64,000 bases of DNA, from positions 868,001-932,000 of the forward strand of contig NC_016132.3 of NCBI RefSeq assembly GCF_000005505.3, read 5' to 3'. The stretch is from Brachypodium distachyon. Its lineage: Eukaryota > Streptophyta > Magnoliopsida > Poales > Poaceae. Positions 12,361-23,235 of the stretch are shown piece by piece; positions within the stretch are counted from its first letter, which is position 1, and each line of letters begins with the position of its first letter. The translations under genes and the position numbers were made by a program. The notes under the pieces were generated by a model, which was given only the letters and a program-made list of their open reading frames with translations, searched no databases and was not told the DNA's origin.

Positions 12361-13516
12361 CTAGCTAGGTTAGTGCTTCGCGCATAGGTTGTTTTTTTTT
12401 TGCCCTGCATAAATTATTTTATTGTCTTCCACGGTGAATGTATTCTTCTTCAAACATATTCTGAAGACTTCTAAAAATGTTCCGATTTTCGCACGAGAAC
12501 ATATTTTAATTCTCCCTAAAAGGCACATAGCAAATATCGTCTCTTGTATTGTCCAAAGTATTGCGTTGCGTTGCTATGAAGCCGTGTCGCGAATCGCGCG
12601 TAGGAGCCCACCAACTTCCTCCTTCGTCTCCCTCTCGCTTTCTTCCCGTGCGCACCGCCACCTCCCTCTCCTCTGCGGGCTGCCGCCTCGTGACTCGCGA
12701 TTGGCGGCCCACGAACTTCCCCTTTGTCTCCCTCTGTCCCGTTTCCAGCCGCTGCAGATCACTGCATTGGCTTTGGTCACAGATGCCGCCGAGCTGGGGT
12801 GATGATGTGCACTTCTTTCCTACCGGCCCATTACTCCTCTACATGGGCATACACTCTCTCTTGTCTAATAGACTCCCGGCCCACAGGCTGATAGGCTCCT
12901 TCTTCTCCATTTTTTTTTCATCTTCCTCGACAGATAAAGCTTTTGCTTTCTCTCGAGAAATAAGCCAAACCCTTTCAAAAATTAGAGCAGCCAAACTCTC
13001 TTATTTTTTCTATTTTTCGAATTATCAGCTAGCTGATAAACCATCAAGATTCACATCTTCGGCCGTCCGATTCTCCGTCAAACACGTGTATCTTTGATGT
13101 ATTTTTTTCTACAGGCTAGTTTGCCTTTTTATTTTAATCCAAATTCGACATCCATTGCATGCATAATGCTTCGGAGAAAAAACTCTAAGAAAATACAAAG
13201 TAACTCCTATACAGTCAAGAAATTATCTTCTCGACAATATCAATCGTTGCAACACGAAGTACATGTACCCCAAGGCTTTGGAAAAGATATTGTGATTAGA
13301 CTAGAACAACGACGCCGCTACTCGAACAACCTGCACGAACTTGACTACCTTTGAAGTTTTCAGAAAGCGGTTTGATTCGCCCATCAAAAAATATGAAAAG
13401 TCACGAGCGTCGAACTAAATTGAGCAGAGGATGATTTCCAAATCTTCCAAAGATACATGCTGTCGAACCACAAAGTCTTCATCGGAACAAAAAAAAAGAA
13501 CTCTAGGGTCACAAAA
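12361..13516. other. intergenic, no gene recognised
   Basis: A plus-strand frame of 182 codons (12,549-13,097) and one of 126 codons have no recognisable domain or convincing splice context. I do not call them genes. From about 13,517 the sequence becomes the downstream flank of the F-box duplication unit and is shared with 18,662 onward. Confidence 0.5.
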
Positions 13517-13710
13517 ACTAGTGCCAATAAAAGCCCATGGTCATGGGTACACAGTTTTCCTTATTCTTATACCAAAAAAATATATATACAGTACAAAACT
13601 TTACATTTTTCCTAAAAAGAATCCTGGTATAATTATAAAGAAAATAATTTCCCGGCGGTTTTGCCCTGTCTGTCACACACATGCTGAGGCTGCTGAACTT
13701 GGGTCACGAC

Positions 13711-14649
13711 TCACGAGAGGCACGGCATGAGCCAGAGCGATTTGTCCCAGAGCACGTCCAGCTCCGATTCCAATCGCCTCTCGGTGGTGTCGCTCTCTGC
13801 GCGCGGCCACGCGACGTGGCCGGTGCGCACGTCGAGCGCCCACAAGCCGCGGCGGCCGACGATTCCGATGGCCTTGAGGTTGCAGAGCGGGATGTTGGTG
13901 AAATAGACAGAGTCAGGTCTGAGCCACGCCGACGACTCGCCGTCCGCGGGCACCGACATGGTCTGGTTCCGGTCGCCGATGAGGAAAGCGCGGTCGCCGC
14001 CGACGCTCGCCGCCGCCGCCCACGACGCCGACGCCTCGTCGTAGCGCATGACGAGCATCTCCGGGCAGTGGGGGCCCCGCGCGGCGCCTTCGCCCTCGCT
14101 GGCGCTCCACACCACGTGCAGCGCGCCGTCGCCGGAGAAGGCGAGGTGGTAGCCGCGGCAGAGGTGGACGACGCCGCGGCACGGCGGCCGGATCACGGCC
14201 ACCGGCGCGAACGCCACCTTTCGGACGGCGATGTCCAGCATCAGCTCGAGGTCCTCCGGCTTGGGGACGAGCCGCAGCAAGGGCAGCGGCGGGAGCTCGA
14301 TGCGCGCGCCGGTGACGGGGTTGGCGAGCGAGATGATGACGTGTTGGCCGGGGACGTAGGTGACGAGGGCGAGCCAGCCGGCGTTGGAGCCGACGCAGCG
14401 GGCCGGCGCGCCCCCGGGCGGCGTCCACTGGAAGGAGTTCATGGTCGGCGCCGAGAGCACGGTGAAGGAGTCGCTGCAGGCCTTGACGCGCGGAAGGATC
14501 ACCCAGGGCGCCGGCATTGCCGGGGATTCTTGTTCCTCCATGGCGGCTCTCCAGGTGCGGCAGACGGCGCGGAAGCATATTCGGCCGGGGACGGCCAGGA
14601 GCGTGCCGATGTAGTTCAGGAGGTCCCCGGGCAGCCCAGCTGACCAATC
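13711..14649 (-). pseudogene. F-box/DUF295 gene copy, truncated and internally deleted
   Basis: The minus strand encodes an F-box/DUF295 protein like the intact copies at 19,813 and 30,877. The match starts at the DWS of the F-box (14,649); upstream the frame hits a stop without an ATG, so the normal start is gone. The first usable ATG (14,541) lies after the F-box, leaving 276 codons without it. Compared with the intact copies, about 80-90 residues are missing in frame near 14,160-14,220, between the KVAFAP and GYHLAF segments, which removes part of the beta-propeller-like DUF295 region. The C-terminus (LWLMPCLS) is intact with a stop at 13,711. A splice acceptor just before 14,649 (AAAATCAG) could in principle supply another first exon, but none was found. 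It is the F-box member of duplication unit 1. Confidence 0.75.
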
Positions 14650-17272
14650 CTGATTTTTATGATGTTTAAGAAAAAAATTTAAATCTTAGTTGACATGTTA
14701 GAACCGTCGAATTAGTACAGGGACGTCATTCCATTCCTTTCTTTCCATCATCCGTTAGGAATTTTAGCCTGACTTTTATTCGTCGGATCAATATATAGAC
14801 ACAAATCATATCCATTGTCTGAGAAATCGACTTATTCTAAATAAAAAATAAGGCAAACGAAAAATTGCAAAATTGATACAATATATAATACGGAGTACTT
14901 GTTTTTTTGTTATGAAACAAAGTGAAGGATAAATTGGCAGAGCTCCGCCCCAGAGGAACTTGGTGAAAAATTGCGACAAGCCTTTTTTACCGCGGAAAAG
15001 GTGTTTTTTTTCTTTTGTCCTACTTTATTATCTTCATCTTCCTTGCTTTCCCGCCCTTTTGATTTTCTCCAACATTTGATTTTTGACTTTTAATTTTCCT
15101 AAACTTTTGGTTTTATTTCTAAAACTTTTCTACCTTTTTTTTTCTTCACTTTTAATTTCTCTTACTTTTGCTTTTAATTTACTCAAATTCTGAAAGATTA
15201 TTTTTACCCAACAACGGCAGAGAAGAGCAGTTGGCGGGGGCGGCGTGGTGATGGTGGAACGCGGGAAAGAGCCACCACGGCCGGATCTTGATGCGCCGGG
15301 CCGTTGACGGCCACGGCCTCCCGGGCCCCGGCAGCACCGCGGGGAGAGGAAGAGCCGGCGGCGTCAACACGGGGAATAGGAGCAGCCGGCAGCGTGAGAG
15401 GCGTCGACACGGGGAATATGTTGTCAACAGTAGATCTGCAGTACACATCCGCTGACAGGGACACGCCGAAGGATCTCAAGTTCTCAACAATGCAGTGCCA
15501 TTAAACACTGGTCGCCGTCAGCAGCACTCAATCTGTACAAACCAAAATAGCTTTTAGTAGGCGTGCCAACAATTAAAATGTGTAAATACACGTTACACTT
15601 ATGCAATAAACATTATATGCTACCCAAAGTAAAACTCAATTATGGACCAATGCAAGTAAACTCAGTTTCAGTAGAAATTATCAAAATGAACATATATTGC
15701 TTCATTTAGATATCGAAATGCAAAAAATGGTGTACTCACTTCCCAGTGCTTGAAAGGCCTGTCGAGTTGGTCTCAGTGGAGATGTCCAGATTACAACAAG
15801 CCAAAGGCAAATAACTATATTTCATCTGTTCTGAGGAAGTATAAAGACCAAAACTACTTAGAATGATTACCTAAACAGCAGATTCACTGCGTACCAACAA
15901 CTTGAGGCCCTTCTACGGTAATTTTGCTATTTCATCGAGAATGTACCTTCATATCAAACCCAACAACGCCAATCACCTGAATACAATAACTGACACTTTT
16001 AAGTTACCAAAGAAATAAAATAGTAATTAAAAACAACATACCTGGGGAATACAACGGACGCCATTAACAAAAGTTGTGTGACTAGTGACTACCGCCCTCT
16101 AAACAAGTTACTGGCACTTTCCTCCAACAAAAGACCAGTTGAGTCGATAACGTAATCAACACATGCCTCATCCCAGGGAATCAGCTCACTATCTCTACAA
16201 TATTAGTATATGTAAGAAGTAGAAGTACAAAAACTACTTGTCACTGAATATGCACAACATAATTCTGTTACCAAGCTTAGGTTCAAATTATGTGCGTCAA
16301 GAAAACAGGAATATAAGAGGAGAGTAATACCCACGTGAGAGTATTACTTCCAAAGTACAGCTGTTAAACATACAACTCGATCAGTTACAATTTAAAAACC
16401 TAACATAAAAGGGAACCGCAGAATAAATTTATTCACGTCGTTTCTGCCTAATTTTTTTTAGGTGTTATTATATCTCGGTTGTCTCATTTTTTAAAAAGCT
16501 TAAATCTCACTTGACGTATGAGAACCGTTGTATTAATATTTGAGCGTCACCACACTCCCCTCATTTCAGTGTTCATTCCGAATCTTAAAGCACAAACCAT
16601 ATCCAATGGCTGAGGAATCAACTTATCTCTAACAAAATAGCAAAATCGATTTCTTTTTGTATCCAAGCAAAATACTACTCTAGCCTCCTTTTTTATTATC
16701 ATGGCTGCCCATGATAATATAAGATTGTAAAATTACCACATAACCCCAATTTTATTTTTCTTAAGAAGTCGAATTGCGATTCTTTTTCATAAGTTGCATT
16801 AACGAAGCCATCGTCGGGAGGAGGACTTGGCGGAGAGCCCCAGTTCCCGTCGCCGCGCCGTAACCCCCAGTCTGACGGCCGTCCAGTAGGAGGACAAAGA
16901 CGCCGCCTACAACGCAGCGGCCGCCGAGTCGATCAAGACGGCAGATGAAAAGGAGCACCGCCGACCTCGCCCTCGCCCTCGCCCTCGCCCTAGCCTTCTA
17001 CCGGTTAGAGGAAGACCGAGAGGTACTCTCCGTCTCTTCCGATTCCGACTAGGCCGCGGTGGCGAGAAGCCCACCTCTAAGTAATATTATGTTTTATATA
17101 TGAAGTTGGTCGAAGTATGTATGAACTTAATCAGATGAAGTTTCTATGTATTATTATTTATGAAGTTTCTTTGTATGAACTTGTGGTTTAATTATTCATG
17201 AAGTTTCTGTGAATGAACTTGTGGTGCTTGAGACGAGATTCGATGTGCTTGAGACGAGCACTGTAACTCAGG
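14650..17272. repeat. duplicated intergenic block, unit 1
   Basis: From about 14,695 this block aligns by eye with 21,885-23,220: shared phrases include AGAACCGTCGAATTAGT, CTGAGAAATCGACTTATTC, GAACTTGGTGAAAAATTGCG and TTTGAGCGTCACCACACTCC. Relative to unit 2 it lacks the Stowaway element at 22,058 and has about 1.27 kb extra (roughly 15,226-16,498). Small frames near 15,204-15,504 fall inside this extra segment and have no recognisable domain. A CCCTCG run lies at about 16,970-16,994. Confidence 0.7.
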
Positions 17273-18110
17273 TCGAAACTAGCCGTAACCGACTTAACTC
17301 AGGGTCTGAGCTGTAAACCGACTACAAAGATCGGAATCGACCCCAACAGAATCACAAACAAGTTCTGAAATCCGCCTCCTCCCGCTCAAAGCATCCTTGC
17401 TCTAGAAGATTCCAGTGCTCGCGATGTCTTCCACCCCTCCCCGGCCGCCAGCAGTCGACGGCTCCCGGCCCCTGCTACCGCTCCTCCTTCTCCTGGCGTG
17501 CTGCTGCCAGAGGAGGTGGATCCCCTGCCGGTAGTGCCAGAGGAGGCGCCGGCCCCTGCTCCTCCTCCTCCTGCCGGCGTGCCTGTGCCTGCCAGCCCTT
17601 GGATGCGGAGGTGGAGCCGCTGCTGCCACTTGATCCGCTTCCGCTTCCGCTCGCTCAGCTGCATATCGTGTACCCCCCGCATCGTATTGCTCCATTGGTC
17701 CTCGAGCGCGACCCCAAGTTCATCTTCTCAATTGCCGGTGGAGGTACTGGGATCTTTGTCTCCTCTCCTCTGTTGTTTTCTGAAAAAATTTCTTCCTATA
17801 ACCTGCCTTTTCCGCCTGCTTACCTTCAGACGACGCACTCCTACATGAAAACGTAGTGCGCAAGCGTGGGGTGCGGAGCAAGCGGGTCAGAAGGCGTAGG
17901 ACTGCCTACGAGGAGATGGAGATCACTGCCGAGCTTGAGCTGAACAATGCGATCGGATCCTGGATTTCCACGACCTACTGGAGCCGCCTTCTATTGTGGG
18001 TCGTCTCAGGTACATTTCCATGGAGTGCTGGGCTTCGGATGAGGAGGCGGCATCCATTGGGGCTGCTTCGGTGCCCACTGCCGGTCCATGAGACAGGCCC
18101 GTCCTTGTTG
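17273..18110 (+). pseudogene. decayed paralogue of the unidentified gene at 25,383
   Basis: The region before the ATG at 17,423 (for example CCAACAGAATCACA, CTGAAATCCGCCTCC) matches the region before the ATG at 25,383, and both begin with ATG-G/T-CTTCCACC, so the two are paralogous at the 5' end. Here the frame from 17,423 stops after about 36 codons. Coding-like segments continue in other frames: a proline-rich stretch near 17,500, a frame change near 17,600, a GT donor near 17,743 and an arginine-rich exon near 17,830-17,945, then another frame change near 17,950. The broken frames mark a pseudogene. The downstream exon-like pieces do not obviously resemble those of the 25,383 gene. Confidence 0.5.
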
Positions 18111-18661
18111 CCTCCATTGGGGCTGATTCAGAACCAAAACAGAGTTTACTTCTCATTTGAACCAAGGATTGATCAAATCCAACTTAATAATGTGGTTTTC
18201 GTTTTCGTAATACTAGTATCAAGTGATCATTGATGCATTTGTACTTGGGACGAACTGTTTCTATTACACGATATATGGGAAAATACATTTCGAATGATCC
18301 TGGTGGGTGGGCTGGGTACACAGGAATCGCACATTCAATGGCGACCAGGCGCTGAATTCCTGAATGGCTGGGTACATTTTCATCAGCTATTTGACGTATC
18401 TTACCAGTTATATACCTCACGACAACTGGAGTATTTCATCTAGAGATTCCTTGTAGGACAGCAGAGAGTCAAGAATGAATTCCTGAAAATTGTTAGCAGA
18501 ATGTGCCCATCATTGCAGGACATTGTGCCATGCTCTGCACAAAGGTACATGACATAATTGGATAATTTCCCTGCTTGGGGTTCTGCTCGATCGACGGAGA
18601 GTCGTCGCGGCATAGCTCATTAGCTTGTCGTCGAGGAGGAAGCACATGTCTGTCACTATTG
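18111..18661. other. spacer between duplication units
   Basis: I see no gene here. Sequence resembling the downstream flank of the F-box copies (AAAAGCCCATGGTCATG, CTAAAAAGAATCCTGGT) begins at 18,662 and matches 13,517-13,640. Confidence 0.5.
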
Positions 18662-18851
18662 TGACAATAAAAGCCCATGGTCATGCGTACACATTTTTCC
18701 ATATTCTTATAGTACCAAAAAATATATATGCAGTGCAAAACTTTACATTTTCCCTAAAAAGAATCCTGGTGGAGTATAATTATACTCTATCGGTAAGAAA
18801 ATAGTTTCCCGGCGGTTTTGCCCTGTCTGTCACACATGCTGAGGCTGCTGA

Positions 18852-19383
18852 CGAGAGGCACGGCATGAGCCAAACCGATTTGTCCCAGAACACGTCCAGC
18901 TCCGATTCCAGTCGCCTCTCGCGTATGTCGCTCTCTGCACGCGGCCACGCGACGTGGCCGGTGCGCAGGTCCAGCGCCCACAAGCCGCGGCGGCCGACGA
19001 ATCCGATGGCCTTGAGGTCGCAGAGCGGGATGTTGGTGAAGTAGACAGAGTCCGGCCTGAGCCACGCCGACGACTCGCCGTCCACGGGCACCGACATGGT
19101 CTGGTTCCGGTCGCCGATGAGGAGCGCGCGGTCGCCGCCGACGCTCTCCGCCGCCACCCACGACGCCGACGCCTCGTCGTAGCGCGTGACGAACATCTCC
19201 GGCTCCCAGGGCCCCCGCAAGATGCCGTCGCCCTCGCTGACGCTCCACACCACGTGCAGCGCGCCGTCGCCGGAGAAGGCGAGGTGGTAGCCGCGGCGGC
19301 GTGCGCGAGCTGGCGAGGCAGGTCGGGGCACGCGAACGGCACCGGCGCCGGGCACTGCGCGGCCATGTCGGCCACCCACACCT
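18852..19383 (-). pseudogene. F-box/DUF295 gene, C-terminal fragment with frameshift
   Basis: The minus strand encodes the C-terminal part of an F-box/DUF295 protein. It begins at QVWVADMAAQ and runs through GYHLAFSGDG, the VYFTNIPLC motif and LMPCLS. The F-box and the N-terminal half are absent. One base is missing near 19,300 compared with the intact copies (GGCGGCG for GGCGGCGG), which throws the first segment out of frame. The normal stop is also lost, and the frame reads on to 18,780. At 19,384 the homology ends abruptly where the 1.77-kb duplicated segment begins. The closest relative is the copy at 13,711, with which it shares the 3' flank. Confidence 0.75.
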
Positions 19384-21157
19384 GGCCGCCGAGAAAAAGG
19401 CCCCGCCGCCGCCTGCACCGTGCGGGCTTTGCCCGCCGGCGTCCACCGGCTCGCCGCCCGTGTCGCCCCTGCCGAGGGACGCGGGGGCTTTTTTTTCCTC
19501 CATATGTTGTCCTGTCCATGTGACGTGCTTAGACGACAAATCCTAATTTAGGTCTAGCGGGTTAAACCTTTTCTTATCAAACGGCCAAATTTATTGATGA
19601 GTAAACATGGTACTACTACATCAGATCATACAATCTGCATGAAGGAACAACAAGACCTTTATTAAAAACATAAGTGGTGTCAAAAATCTATAGCAGAGAA
19701 GCTCGACATTCTAGCAGAGCAGAACAGAACAGAGCCCTCTGTCTGAAGGTGCTAGCTAGTTCTGTCCAGCCAACACACACTGCAAAAACAGAGAGATTTT
19801 AGATAATTGGCGTCATGTCATGCAAGGCATAAACCAGACGGATTTGGGCCAGTCCTGATCCAGTTCCAGCTCGTTCAACACCAAATCCTTGTGGTGGTCC
19901 TCGGTGGGAAAGGTGATAACGCCGGCGGCCAGGTGGAACACCCAGACGCCACGCCAGTCACCGCCTAGCGCGAGGAGGCCACAGAGCGGGATGTTGGTGA
20001 AGTAGACGGCATCAGCTCTGAGCCACGGCGACGCGATGCGGACCGGCACCGACAGCGACTGGCTCCGGTCGCCGATGAGGAACGCGCGGTCACCGCCGAC
20101 GCTCGCTGTCGCCGCCCACGACGCCGACGCCTCGTCGTAGCGCATGACGAGCATTGCTGGGCGGTGGTAGCGGTTGCTGGAGCTGACGCCGTCGCCCTCG
20201 CTGGTGCTCCACACCACGTGCAGCCCGCCGTCGCCGGAGAAAGCGAGGTGGTAGCCGCGGCGGCGGTGCGCGACCTGGCGAGGCAGGTCGGGGCACGCGA
20301 ACGACGCGAACGGCACCGGCGCCGGGCACTGCGCGGCCATGTCGGCCACCCACACCTGGCCGTGCGTGTCCATGTAGTAGAACTTGCCGCCGTGGTACGC
20401 CACGTCTAGCTCGCGCCTGACGGCACGCTCCGCCTTGGGGATCTCGCTGAGCAGCCGCCAGATGCCGTCATCGTCGTTGATGCCGGCCCTGGCGTAGAAC
20501 ACGGTCCTGCCGCCGAGCGACGCGAAGGCGGCGGCGTGGGCGCTGGCGCTGGGGCGCGGCGCGAAGGCCAACTTCTGGACTATCAAGTCCAGTTCACGCT
20601 CCACGACCGCCGGGGAGGAATCCGGGATCCAGCAGGGCGTCGGCGGGAGATCGACGCGCGCGCCGGTGATGGGGTTGACGAGGTAGATCCCGATGTGCTG
20701 CGGCTCGGGGACCACGGTGACGAGGGCGAGCCAGCCGGCGTTGGAGCCGACGCAGCGGGCCGGCAAGCCGCCCGGAGGCGTCCACTGGAAGGAGTTGAGG
20801 GTCGGCGCCGAGAGCACGGTGAAGGAGTCGCTGCAGCCCTCGGTGCGCGGGATGACCGCCCATGGCGTCGGCATCGCCGGGGACTCGATGGCGGCTCTCC
20901 AGGTGCGGCAGACGGCGCGGAAGCATATTCGGCCGGGGACGGCGAGGAGCGTGCCGATGTAGTTCAGGAGATCGCCGGGCAGGCCAGATGACCAATCCAC
21001 CTCCTGCTGCGCCTCCATCGCGATCTCGTAATTCATGGCCTTGCCTTTCCCTGCATCGATCGATCTGAGTAATAAATACTCCACGCATTAGTTGTGGAAC
21101 AGGAAACCGGCCTGGAGATATACTCGGCTTACGTATACGCTGACCGAGTCCATATTG
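19384..21157. repeat. 1.77-kb segmental duplication, copy 1
   Basis: This segment is nearly identical to 30,448-32,220 at a constant offset of 11,064 bases up to the 5' end of the F-box gene. Both copies start at GGCCGCCGAGAAAAAGGCC and end at GAGTCCATATTG. The differences seen are a handful of substitutions, a small insertion/replacement near the start codon and a 6-base indel near 21,133. The duplication includes the whole F-box CDS and about 430 bp beyond its stop codon. Confidence 0.92.
19813..21018 (-). CDS. F-box protein with DUF295 (KIB1-4 beta-propeller) domain, copy 1
   Basis: This is an intronless frame of 401 codons from the ATG at 21,018 (MEAQQEVDWSS). In-frame ATGs at 21,036 and 21,084 would add 6 or 22 residues. 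I prefer 21,018 because it places the F-box (DWSSGLPGDLL...VCRTWRAAI, about residues 8-45) at the extreme N-terminus and is the only one of the three starts kept in the duplicate. The remainder matches the DUF295/KIB1-4 beta-propeller family expanded in grasses, with VYFTNIPLCG and WFMPCMT near the C-terminus. Such proteins are predicted to bind SKP1 through the F-box and recruit substrates to an SCF ubiquitin ligase. The substrate is unknown. It is GC-rich, without obvious damage, and more than 99% like the copy at 30,877. Expression is not shown. Confidence 0.85.
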   Translation of the reverse strand: MEAQQEVDWSSGLPGDLLNYIGTLLAVPGRICFRAVCRTWRAAIESPAMPTPWAVIPRTEGCSDSFTVLSAPTLNSFQWTPPGGLPARCVGSNAGWLALVTVVPEPQHIGIYLVNPITGARVDLPPTPCWIPDSSPAVVERELDLIVQKLAFAPRPSASAHAAAFASLGGRTVFYARAGINDDDGIWRLLSEIPKAERAVRRELDVAYHGGKFYYMDTHGQVWVADMAAQCPAPVPFASFACPDLPRQVAHRRRGYHLAFSGDGGLHVVWSTSEGDGVSSSNRYHRPAMLVMRYDEASASWAATASVGGDRAFLIGDRSQSLSVPVRIASPWLRADAVYFTNIPLCGLLALGGDWRGVWVFHLAAGVITFPTEDHHKDLVLNELELDQDWPKSVWFMPCMT

Positions 21158-23235
21158 GGCACCGCCATGCAGAATTTTGACCAGTCATACCCACAACAAA
21201 ACAATGCAACGGTTTTTAATTTTGACTAGCAGTCCAGAATTTTGACTAGGCATGGATGTAACTGTTCAATCCTGCCCGGCGGCCGGCGATCTCGAGGTGC
21301 ATGCGCGGTGGCTTGGGCGTCTGGCGCGAGCTTGAAGTTGTACTACGTGCCCAGGTGTGCCGCGTTCTCGCACCCGTTAGCCAAGCAGCCCTATCGTGCA
21401 CCGCCGCCCTTTTTCCGGCGACGGCGCGCTAGAAGCCTGGTTCTGACGGAGAACCAGCACGGCACAAAGATATGGAGATCACCGTCACCGAGCTAGAAGC
21501 CTGGAATTGGGTCATTATGCCTTGCATGACATGACCCTGATCGACTATACGACATGTCACATCTTAAATCTTAGGGGACATATATTAGGCCATCTCCGAT
21601 GCAAGTCTATTTGTCCAAATATGTTCATGTGTGATTTATCAACAAAATACACAATCCAACGGAACCTTATTTCTCTAAAAGTGGTCCACAGCTCTATTTT
21701 TTTTCTCCAAATTTGGAAAAAGTATGTGAAGACTCCATTTGTCTTCTTGACCCACGTGCAAAATATTCATGAAGAGGTAAATGGGTTTTATCATTGGACA
21801 ACTTGATATTTTACTCACCCAATTTGTCTAAAACCCATCCAAATGAACAAATGGGACCTCACCCTTGGAGATGCCCTTAGAACCGTCGAATTAGTGTTGG
21901 GTCATCATTCTACTCCTTTCTTTCCATCAGTCGTTCGGAATCTTAGCCTGATTTTTATTCGTCGGATTAGTATATGGACACAAATCATATCCAATGCCTG
22001 AGAAATCGACTTATTCTAAATATAAAAATAAGGCAAACTAAAAAATTGTAAAATTGATACTCCCTCCATCCAACAAAAAATGTCTCAACTTTGACCAAAT
22101 TTGAATGCATCTATAGACTAAGTCATGTCTAGATACATCCAAATTTTAACAAACTTGAGACATCTTTTGTTGGACGGACGGGGGGAGTACAATATATAGT
22201 ACTTATTTTTTTTTATGAAACAAAGGGAAGGGTGATTGGCGGAGCTCGGCCGCGGAGGAACTTGGTGAAAAATTGCGACAACCCTTTTTTACTACGGAAG
22301 AGATTTTTTCTCTCTCTTTTGTCCTACTTTCATTATCTTCATCTTCCTTGCTTTCCTGCACTTTTTGATTTTTTGTTTTTTGAACTTTAATTTTCCTAAA
22401 CTTTTGGATTTTCTAAAACTTTTTCTACCTTTTCTTTTCTCCATTTTTAATTTCTCTTACTTTTGCTTTTAATTTCCTCAAATTCTGAAAGATTATTTTT
22501 ACCCAACAATGGCATAGAAGGTTAAATCTCACTTGACATATCAGAACCGTTGGATTAATATTTGAGCGTCACCACACTCCCCTCATTTCAGCATTCGTTC
22601 GGAAATTTAAAGCAAAAACCATATTCAATGGCTGAGAAATCAACTTATCTCTAACTAAAATCAAGGCACTTAGATATTGCAAAATGGATTTCTTTTTGTA
22701 TCCAAGCAAAATACAGCACTACTCTAGCCTCCTTTTTTTATTATCATGGCCGTCCATGATATATATTATTGTAAAATTACCACATAACACCAAATTTCTT
22801 TTTTCTTGAGAAGTCAAATTGCGATTCTATTTCATAAGTTGCATTAACGAACCCGCCGTCGGGAGGAGGACGTGGAGGAGAGCCCCGATTCCCATCACCG
22901 CGCCGTAACCCCCAGTCCAACGACCGTCGAGGAGGACAAGGATGCCGCCTACAACGCGGTGGCCGCTGAGTCGATCAAGACGGTAGATGAAGAGGAGTAG
23001 CGCCACCGACCTCGCCCGCGCCTTCTACCGGTTAGAGAAAGACCGAGAGATACTCTTCGTCTCTTCCGATTCCGACTAGGCCGCCTCTAAGTAATATTTG
23101 GTTTTATGTATAAACTTAATCAGATGAACTTGGTCCCGTGTTATTCGATGGTGTCTTTAATATAGTTATTTATGTAGTTTTTATGTATGAACTTGTGGTG
23201 CTTGAGACGAGATTGGACGCGCGATTTACTTTCAA
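21158..23235. repeat. duplicated intergenic block, unit 2
   Basis: From about 21,885 to 23,220 this block is the paralogue of 14,695-17,250. It contains a Stowaway element (22,058-22,189) that is absent from unit 1, and it lacks a 1.27-kb segment present there; the joint is at about 22,528, after the phrase ACCCAACAATGGCATAGAAG. The 21,158-21,884 part has no recognised gene. Confidence 0.7.
22058..22189. mobile_element. Stowaway-like MITE (family A)
   Basis: The element runs from TACTCCCTCCATCCAAC to GTTGGACGGACGGGGGGAGTA, so its ends are inverted repeats bounded by TA. Its interior resembles the copy at 1,538. The unit-1 paralogue has the intact target GATTGATACAATATATA at about 14,873-14,889, which is an empty site and proves insertion with TA duplication. 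Confidence 0.9.

Noticed and set aside
13681..14643. 320-codon plus-strand frame over the first F-box copy
   Set aside because: It is the antisense of a GC-rich F-box/DUF295 sequence; the minus strand carries the family protein.
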